Shown: in pieces, positions 59,196 through 64,000 of the stretch | Position numbering within the stretch: the stretch's first letter is position 1 | Layout of the letters: each line of letters opens with the position of its first letter | Assembly: GCF_014199615.1 (NCBI RefSeq) | Contig: NZ_JACHOB010000001.1 | Span: 62,001-126,000, forward strand | Source: Parvularcula dongshanensis | Lineage (GTDB): Bacteria; Pseudomonadota; Alphaproteobacteria; Caulobacterales; Parvularculaceae | Length of the DNA stretch: 64,000 nt | Direction of reading: 5' to 3' | The notes under the pieces: generated by a model | The model's input: only the letters and a program-made list of their open reading frames with translations | Database searches by the model: none | Told to the model about the DNA's origin: nothing | Position numbers and translations under genes: made by a program

Positions 59196-59277
59196 ACGCG
59201 CCGACTGTACGGCGCAGTGGCCGTGCGCGGCGAGGTCCTTACTGTCGGTCCGGAAACTCGCTCGAGGATGAAGCTCA

Positions 59278-60495
59278 ATGACTGACAACGACTTTTCCCG
59301 CCGCCGCCTGCTGCAGATGACGGCGGCGGGCCTCGCCGCCGCCCCCTGGCTGGCACGAGCTGCGCAACAGAGCGGTTCGGCGGTGGTGGCGGAGGGCCGG
59401 CCCATGCCGGGCGGCGTCACCTTGCCGGACGAGCCGCCCGCCGCGCCCGCAGAGGACAGCGTCGGCGTCGCGATCGTCGGGCTGGGCGGTTACTCCCTCA
59501 ACCAAATGATGCCCCGCTTCGGTCAGTCGAAGTGTCACGTCGCGGGCCTCGTCTCGGGCAATGCTCAGAAGGCGCGGCGGGTCGCGGCGGCCTACGGCGT
59601 GCCGCAAGACGCCGTTTACGGCTATGACAACTTCGCGGACATCGCGTCGGACGAACGGATCGAAGCGGTCTACATCGCGCTCCCCACCGGCCTGCACGCG
59701 GAGTATGCAGTGCGCGCCTTCGCGGCCGGGAAGCACGTCCTGACCGAAAAACCGATGGCGCTCTCTCCGGCCGAGTGTCAGCGCATGATCGACGCGGCGA
59801 GGCGAGCCGACCGCAAGCTCATGGTCGCCTATCGCTGTCACTTCGAGCCCTACAACCTACGCGCCATGGAACTGATGCGGGAGGGCGCCGTCGGTCCGAT
59901 CCGCAACATCCGCACGACGCAGACCTACGCCGCCGGAAGAACGACGCCCGCAGAGAACTGGCGTTTCAACCGCGCGCTGGCGGGGGGCGGACCGCTCGAA
60001 GACTACGGGCTCTACGGTTTGCAGTCGGCGCTCTACCTGTCGGGGGAGATGCCCGAATCCGTCGCCGCGTTCACCGACCAACCGGCGAACGATCCGAGGT
60101 TCGAGCAGATCTTCGCGACGACGGGTACGCAGCTTCGCTTCCCTTCCGGCGCGATGGCGCAGCTCATCACGTCCTACGATGCGGCGAACGCGAACCAGGC
60201 CCTCGTGCGGGGTCAGGCTGGAGAGCTCATCATGGACCCAGCGACAAACTACAGCGGTCAGGTCATGACGCTGAACCGGAACGGCAACACCGAACGGTTG
60301 AACCCGGGCGATCCGACGGTCCAGTTCGTCGGACAGCTCGATCACTTCGCCGAAGCGGTCCGCCAGGGAACGAAGATCAAGACGCCCGGGGAGATGGGCT
60401 TGCGCGACATGCGGCTCATCGAAGCGATCTACACGGCGGCACGCGAAGGGCGCACGCTCCCCCTCGCCCAGGACGGGACGATCAAGTCGAACTGA
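59278..60495 (+). CDS. Tat-exported Gfo/Idh/MocA oxidoreductase (glucose-fructose oxidoreductase-like)
   Basis: This 405-residue protein has a Tat signal SRRRLLQMTAAG (about 7-18), then a Rossmann domain VGVAIVGLGGYSLNQMMPRF and the family motif VLTEKPMALS. The C-terminal alpha/beta domain includes the GGGPLEDYGLYGLQ helix. Export with a bound NADP is the known behaviour of glucose-fructose oxidoreductase. The substrate is a sugar or its derivative. It stands alone, with GAGGATG upstream of the ATG, and follows tamB after 82 bp. Confidence 0.9.
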   Translation: MTDNDFSRRRLLQMTAAGLAAAPWLARAAQQSGSAVVAEGRPMPGGVTLPDEPPAAPAEDSVGVAIVGLGGYSLNQMMPRFGQSKCHVAGLVSGNAQKARRVAAAYGVPQDAVYGYDNFADIASDERIEAVYIALPTGLHAEYAVRAFAAGKHVLTEKPMALSPAECQRMIDAARRADRKLMVAYRCHFEPYNLRAMELMREGAVGPIRNIRTTQTYAAGRTTPAENWRFNRALAGGGPLEDYGLYGLQSALYLSGEMPESVAAFTDQPANDPRFEQIFATTGTQLRFPSGAMAQLITSYDAANANQALVRGQAGELIMDPATNYSGQVMTLNRNGNTERLNPGDPTVQFVGQLDHFAEAVRQGTKIKTPGEMGLRDMRLIEAIYTAAREGRTLPLAQDGTIKSN

Positions 60496-60568
60496 CACAC
60501 GCTCGGATTGAGCGTTTCGAAAGGTTCATGCTAGGATCTCGACGGAACGTCTCGGGGACGCGCCCGAG

Positions 60569-62374
60569 ATGTCCATCGAGGGAGTGCCGACGATCGAGCC
60601 CCTGGCGCATGCCTTTGACGAGCTGCCACTTCGCCCGAGCGCGTTGTTCGACCGGGCCCCGGCCATCATCAGCGTTCATCAGGGACCGGAACACGTCTAC
60701 CTCTACATGAACGCCCGCACGGAACTCGTCGCGGACGGTCGCGACTTGCTCGGACGCCCCCTGATCGAGGCCGTGCCCGAGTTCAAGGGACAAGGCATCG
60801 TCGAACGGTTCGATCTGGCCTTCAGAACCGGCAAGAATCAACGTGCTGCGGAGATCGAAGTCCGCCTCCCCGCGCGTGACGGCGCGCTGCGACGGCGCCG
60901 CTGGTACAACCACACGGTCGAGCCGTGGCACGACGGGGACGGCCGCGTCGCAGGCGTGATGAGCTTCGCGTTCGACGTGACCGAACAGGTCCGCTCACGG
61001 CGCGCGGCGCAGGCGAGTGAGGCGAGACTGACCCGCTTCCTCGACGCGATGAACACCTACGCCGCGCGGCTCGCGCTCGACGGAACGCTGCTCGGCGTCA
61101 ACGCCTCGGCTCTCTCCCTGGGCGGCGTCGCCGCAGACGACGTGATCGGCTTGCCTTTCTGGGAGACCTATTGGTGGTCGCATGACGAAGGCACCCGCCA
61201 GCGCCTGCGTACAGCCATCGAGGCGGCAGCGCGCGGCGGCACCGTGCGCTATGATGAGACGGTGCGGACCCGCGACGACGATCGGATCGTCGTGGACGTG
61301 ACGCTTGCGCCCGAACGGGACGAACACGACCGGCTGATCGCGATCGTCGCTTCCGGTACGGACGTTACCGAGCGCGTGCGCGCCGAAAGAGCGCTCGCCG
61401 AGAGCGAGGCGAGGTTCCGCGTCATAACGGACGCGATGCCTCAGCTCGTATGGGGGGCGAATGCGGATGGCGTCATCGACTACAGCAACGAGCAGATGCG
61501 GCTCTTCGCAGGGTTGCAAAAGGTAGGACAGCGCAGCTTCCTATGGACAGAACTTCTGCATAAGGACGATAGAGAGGGCGCCGCGGACTCGTGGGCCGCT
61601 GCGCAGGCCGCCGCCGCCCCCTTCGAAACCGAATTCCGCCTGCTTCACCACACAGGTGAGTACCGATGGGTACTCGCGCGCGCGCTGCCCTTACTCGATG
61701 GCGGCGAAGTCGTACGGTGGTTCGGGACTTGCACGGATATCAACCGTATCAAGACGACGGAAACGCATCGGCGACTGCTGACCGACGAACTCAACCACCG
61801 CGTCAAGAACACGCTCGCGGTCGTTCAGTCGGTCGCCTATCAGACCTTTTCGGACACGGATGCCGAGGCGCTTGCGGCCTTCGATGGGCGGCTCGCTGCC
61901 CTCGCCACCGCCCACGACCTCTTGACTCGCGAGGCCTGGGAGAAGGCCGAACTCAGCGATGTGGTCCGGACGGGGCTCCGTGCGTGCGGCGTCTCCGAAG
62001 ACCGCTACACGGTCAGCGGTCCGGCCATCGTTCTCCCGGCGAAGCTCGCGGTCACCATGGCCATGGCCGTGCATGAGCTTGCGACCAACGCACTCAAGTA
62101 CGGCGCGTTGTCGGTCGACGAAGGCGTCATCGACGTCCGGTGGCGAGAAGGGGTCGGCCCCGCCGGCCCTCGCCTTTCCTTTCTTTGGACGGAACGCGGT
62201 GGGCCGCAGGTCGTACCGCCGGACCAACGCGGCTTCGGCAGCCGCCTGATCGAGACGGCGCTTGCAAACGAGCTACGCGGCTCGGCTCACTTGGACTTCA
62301 GGCCTAGCGGTCTGGTCTGCACCATCGACGCACCCGCGCCGCAAGTGCGCCGACCGCCTCGGCCGATACGGTGA
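60569..62374 (+). CDS. HWE-family sensor histidine kinase with three PAS domains
   Basis: This 601-residue kinase has PAS domains at about 25-140, 150-270 and 275-392, then the HWE transmitter ELNHRVKNTLAVVQ with phospho-acceptor His410 and the N-box AVHELATNALKYGA. No membrane helices are seen. Unlike the kinase at 32 kb it has no receiver gene beside it, so it may phosphorylate that receiver or a PhyR-type regulator elsewhere. The ATG at 60569 is 73 bp after the oxidoreductase. Confidence 0.92.
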   Translation: MSIEGVPTIEPLAHAFDELPLRPSALFDRAPAIISVHQGPEHVYLYMNARTELVADGRDLLGRPLIEAVPEFKGQGIVERFDLAFRTGKNQRAAEIEVRLPARDGALRRRRWYNHTVEPWHDGDGRVAGVMSFAFDVTEQVRSRRAAQASEARLTRFLDAMNTYAARLALDGTLLGVNASALSLGGVAADDVIGLPFWETYWWSHDEGTRQRLRTAIEAAARGGTVRYDETVRTRDDDRIVVDVTLAPERDEHDRLIAIVASGTDVTERVRAERALAESEARFRVITDAMPQLVWGANADGVIDYSNEQMRLFAGLQKVGQRSFLWTELLHKDDREGAADSWAAAQAAAAPFETEFRLLHHTGEYRWVLARALPLLDGGEVVRWFGTCTDINRIKTTETHRRLLTDELNHRVKNTLAVVQSVAYQTFSDTDAEALAAFDGRLAALATAHDLLTREAWEKAELSDVVRTGLRACGVSEDRYTVSGPAIVLPAKLAVTMAMAVHELATNALKYGALSVDEGVIDVRWREGVGPAGPRLSFLWTERGGPQVVPPDQRGFGSRLIETALANELRGSAHLDFRPSGLVCTIDAPAPQVRRPPRPIR

Positions 62375-62387
62375 AGAGACGCCGAGT

Positions 62388-64000
62388 TTAGGTTGGCTCA
62401 CCGTAGAGCACGCCCCGCCCATCCGTTGCGAGGTAGACGCGGCCGAAGACGCGGGGGTCGGCAGCGATGGTACGGTAGCGGCGAGCGTACTCATGGCGGT
62501 CGTCGTTGATACGCAACCAGCTTCCGGCTTCGTCGTCCGATCGGAAGATGCCGCGAAGATCGCCTCGCCTTCCTATGCAGAAGAGCGATGGGTAGGCCGC
62601 GCCTTCTGCCGTGGCACCAAAGGAAAGACGTTCGACGGAAAGCTCGCCCCCGACTCGGTCCCAGCGCTTTCCAGCGTCCCGAGAACGGTAGAGGCCCTGT
62701 CTCGTCACCATCCAGAGGTCTCCCTCGCGCCCCGGCACGGCATGAAGCGGGAAAGGCTCCTCGCGCCAAACCGGGCGTTCGTCCGCGAGGTTCGGCAGAC
62801 CCCGGCTCGTCTCTTGTCTGAAGGTCGCACCATGATCCTGACTGACGAACCAGTCGCCGGTGTCGAAGTCGAGGGCGTAGAATGCTTGCCCGTTCACACG
62901 GTCTGCAACCGGCCGGGCCTTTGTCGGCAGGCCCCGGACTTCCGCCCAGCTCCTCCCGCGGTCACGCGTAAGGCGCGGCGTCGGCGTCAGCGCCATGATG
63001 TTCTCGCCGTCCGCCGAGACGATCACGGCTGCGTCGCGGTAGAGGTCCATCCGCGAATGGTCCGCTGGAACAGGCACCGCGTCGGGTTCCGGTCGGCCAA
63101 GCGGGTGCCAGGACCGCCCGTAATCCTCGGAAAAGGCGAGGGTCGAACCATCATGTCCTTCCGAACCGACCCCTTCATGCGGCGTACCGGAGCGAACGAC
63201 CACGTTCGGAGCGCCGCCCGCGAACTCGATCTGGTTCGTGTTCGCGAAGACAGGCGTCGTGAACTGAAGGCTCGGCGAGACCGTCAGGTCCTCGTGCGAG
63301 AAGCCCGAGATGTCGCCGAAGCCGGTCAGCAGGGGGAACGGGCCCTCCGGCAGGCTCGTCAGGGTGATGACTGCCGTTTGCTCGATGCCTTCCACCCACG
63401 GATACCACTGCGTCCCCTCCCCTCGATCCACCATCGTGACGTCGTCCGTCGCGTAGATCGTCGCGCCCGTCGCGTAGGCGACGTGTCCCGGATCGAACGG
63501 ATCGATCGCAAGCGCGGCGATCCACCAGCCGAACTCCGGCTCGGGGTTACCCCAGTAGAGGAAGGGAACAGACGACACGTCGCGCGCAGCGCTCTCTCTC
63601 AGAGAGGTCCAGCTTCGCCCGTCATCCGTCGACCGCCACACCGTGTCGCCCGGCTGCCAACGGTTCATGCTCGCGACCATGACCGTCCCGGTGTTCTGCC
63701 GGTCGACACCCAAGCCCATGAAACCGCCCATGGGGCGGGGCGGCGTCACGTCCTGCGCCTCCTCGCCCTCGTAACGCCAAACCGCGCCGTCGCTGACGCC
63801 GTTGGGGCCGATGCCGAGGCTGTAGGTGACGAAGAGGACGCCGCGCGGATCGACCGCCCCCTGCGCCGCCGAGAACCGTTCATCCGGCCCGTCCATCGCC
63901 GTCCAGTTCTCGCCGGCGTCATCCGAACGGTAGAGGCGCGGCCCGCCAGGATCGGCCACGCCGACGTAGAGCCGCGTCGTCGCCCCGCCGACCCGCGCAC
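62388..64000 (-). CDS. GH74-family xyloglucanase, C-terminal 536 residues (runs off window end)
   Basis: The open frame continues past position 64000, so the N-terminus and signal peptide are missing. Motifs match glycoside hydrolase family 74: LYVGVADPGGPRLYRS, PMGGFMGLGVDRQNTGTVMV, MNRWQPGDTVWRSTDDGRSW, EFGWWIAALAIDPFDPGH, TGATIYATDD and GFGDISGFSHEDL. Several BNR-type Asp-box turns (SxDxGxxW) are visible along both propellers. The FYALDFDTG region may hold one of the two catalytic Asp residues. GH74 enzymes cut xyloglucan of plant walls. The first in-frame GTG at 63959 is not the true start. Confidence 0.88.
   Translation of the reverse strand, partial: ARVGGATTRLYVGVADPGGPRLYRSDDAGENWTAMDGPDERFSAAQGAVDPRGVLFVTYSLGIGPNGVSDGAVWRYEGEEAQDVTPPRPMGGFMGLGVDRQNTGTVMVASMNRWQPGDTVWRSTDDGRSWTSLRESAARDVSSVPFLYWGNPEPEFGWWIAALAIDPFDPGHVAYATGATIYATDDVTMVDRGEGTQWYPWVEGIEQTAVITLTSLPEGPFPLLTGFGDISGFSHEDLTVSPSLQFTTPVFANTNQIEFAGGAPNVVVRSGTPHEGVGSEGHDGSTLAFSEDYGRSWHPLGRPEPDAVPVPADHSRMDLYRDAAVIVSADGENIMALTPTPRLTRDRGRSWAEVRGLPTKARPVADRVNGQAFYALDFDTGDWFVSQDHGATFRQETSRGLPNLADERPVWREEPFPLHAVPGREGDLWMVTRQGLYRSRDAGKRWDRVGGELSVERLSFGATAEGAAYPSLFCIGRRGDLRGIFRSDDEAGSWLRINDDRHEYARRYRTIAADPRVFGRVYLATDGRGVLYGEPT

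Noticed and set aside
59198-59215. Hairpin after tamB as a terminator
   Set aside because: The stem is only 6 bp and no T-run follows, so evidence is too weak to list it as a feature.

Overview
The window looks like chromosomal core sequence of a high-GC (roughly two thirds G+C) alphaproteobacterium. The evidence is ALAS-type haem synthesis (hemA at 23.3-24.6 kb), a divergent tsaD/hemC pair, the run hemC-hemD-Mic60-like-hemY-like, alphaproteobacterial AddAB linked to tsaE-amgK-murU, HWE histidine kinases with an atypical receiver, and a Lrp/AsnC regulator. The Caulobacterales/Parvularculales-like flavour is an inference from gene order, not a measured placement. Genes are tightly packed with many 1-26 bp overlaps. 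No stretch over about 235 bp lacks a gene. I found no insertion sequence, prophage, CRISPR array, rRNA or replication origin.

Layout. 0-3.6 kb: end of a proline iminopeptidase, an NSS sodium symporter, an Hpt phosphotransfer protein and rlmN. 3.6-8.6 kb (minus): tsaD-gpsA followed by three overlapping genes of unknown joint function (soluble domain with C-terminal membrane hairpin, periplasmic solute-binding-like protein, CBU_0592-like membrane protein). This is the least explained part of the window. 8.6-13.8 kb (plus): hemC, hemD, a Mic60/mitofilin-like protein and a HemY-like TPR protein, closed by a strong bidirectional terminator. 13.8-23 kb (minus): trxA, addA, addB, and the coupled tsaE-amgK-murU set (tRNA t6A modification, muropeptide sugar recycling, double-strand break repair). 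23-26.8 kb: ferredoxin, hemA, a MarR-family regulator flanked by two inverted repeats, hemB and a flavin reductase. 26.8-32 kb: an LpoA-like lipoprotein divergent from rsmI-yraN-BON lipoprotein, then tRNA-Leu(UAG) and trigger factor. 32-40 kb: an HWE kinase with its receiver protein, nnr, glnB, dprA, an alpha/beta hydrolase, an SCP2 protein and an exported methyltransferase-like lipoprotein. 40-46 kb: a small heat-shock protein with a sigma-32-like promoter, a CE15 glucuronoyl esterase, an RsmB-like methyltransferase, an SDR and a secreted metzincin. 46-53 kb: guaB-rlmE, DUF2231 plus a sorbosone-dehydrogenase-like lipoprotein, Ppx/GppA, Lrp and farnesyl diphosphate synthase. 53-64 kb: tamA-tamB, a Tat-exported Gfo/Idh/MocA oxidoreductase, a second HWE kinase, and the C-terminal part of a GH74 xyloglucanase running off the right edge.

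Together the genes cover housekeeping work: tetrapyrrole synthesis, RNA modification, cell-envelope assembly and DNA repair. A scattered set of secreted functions (CE15, GH74, metzincin, sugar oxidoreductase) suggests an organism that feeds on plant or algal polymers. I did not find a clear new defence or mobile system. The best candidates for something undescribed are the 3.6-6.4 kb gene trio, the paired palindromes around the hemA-marR-hemB locus, and a terminator whose hairpin also covers the ribosome-binding site of the next gene.
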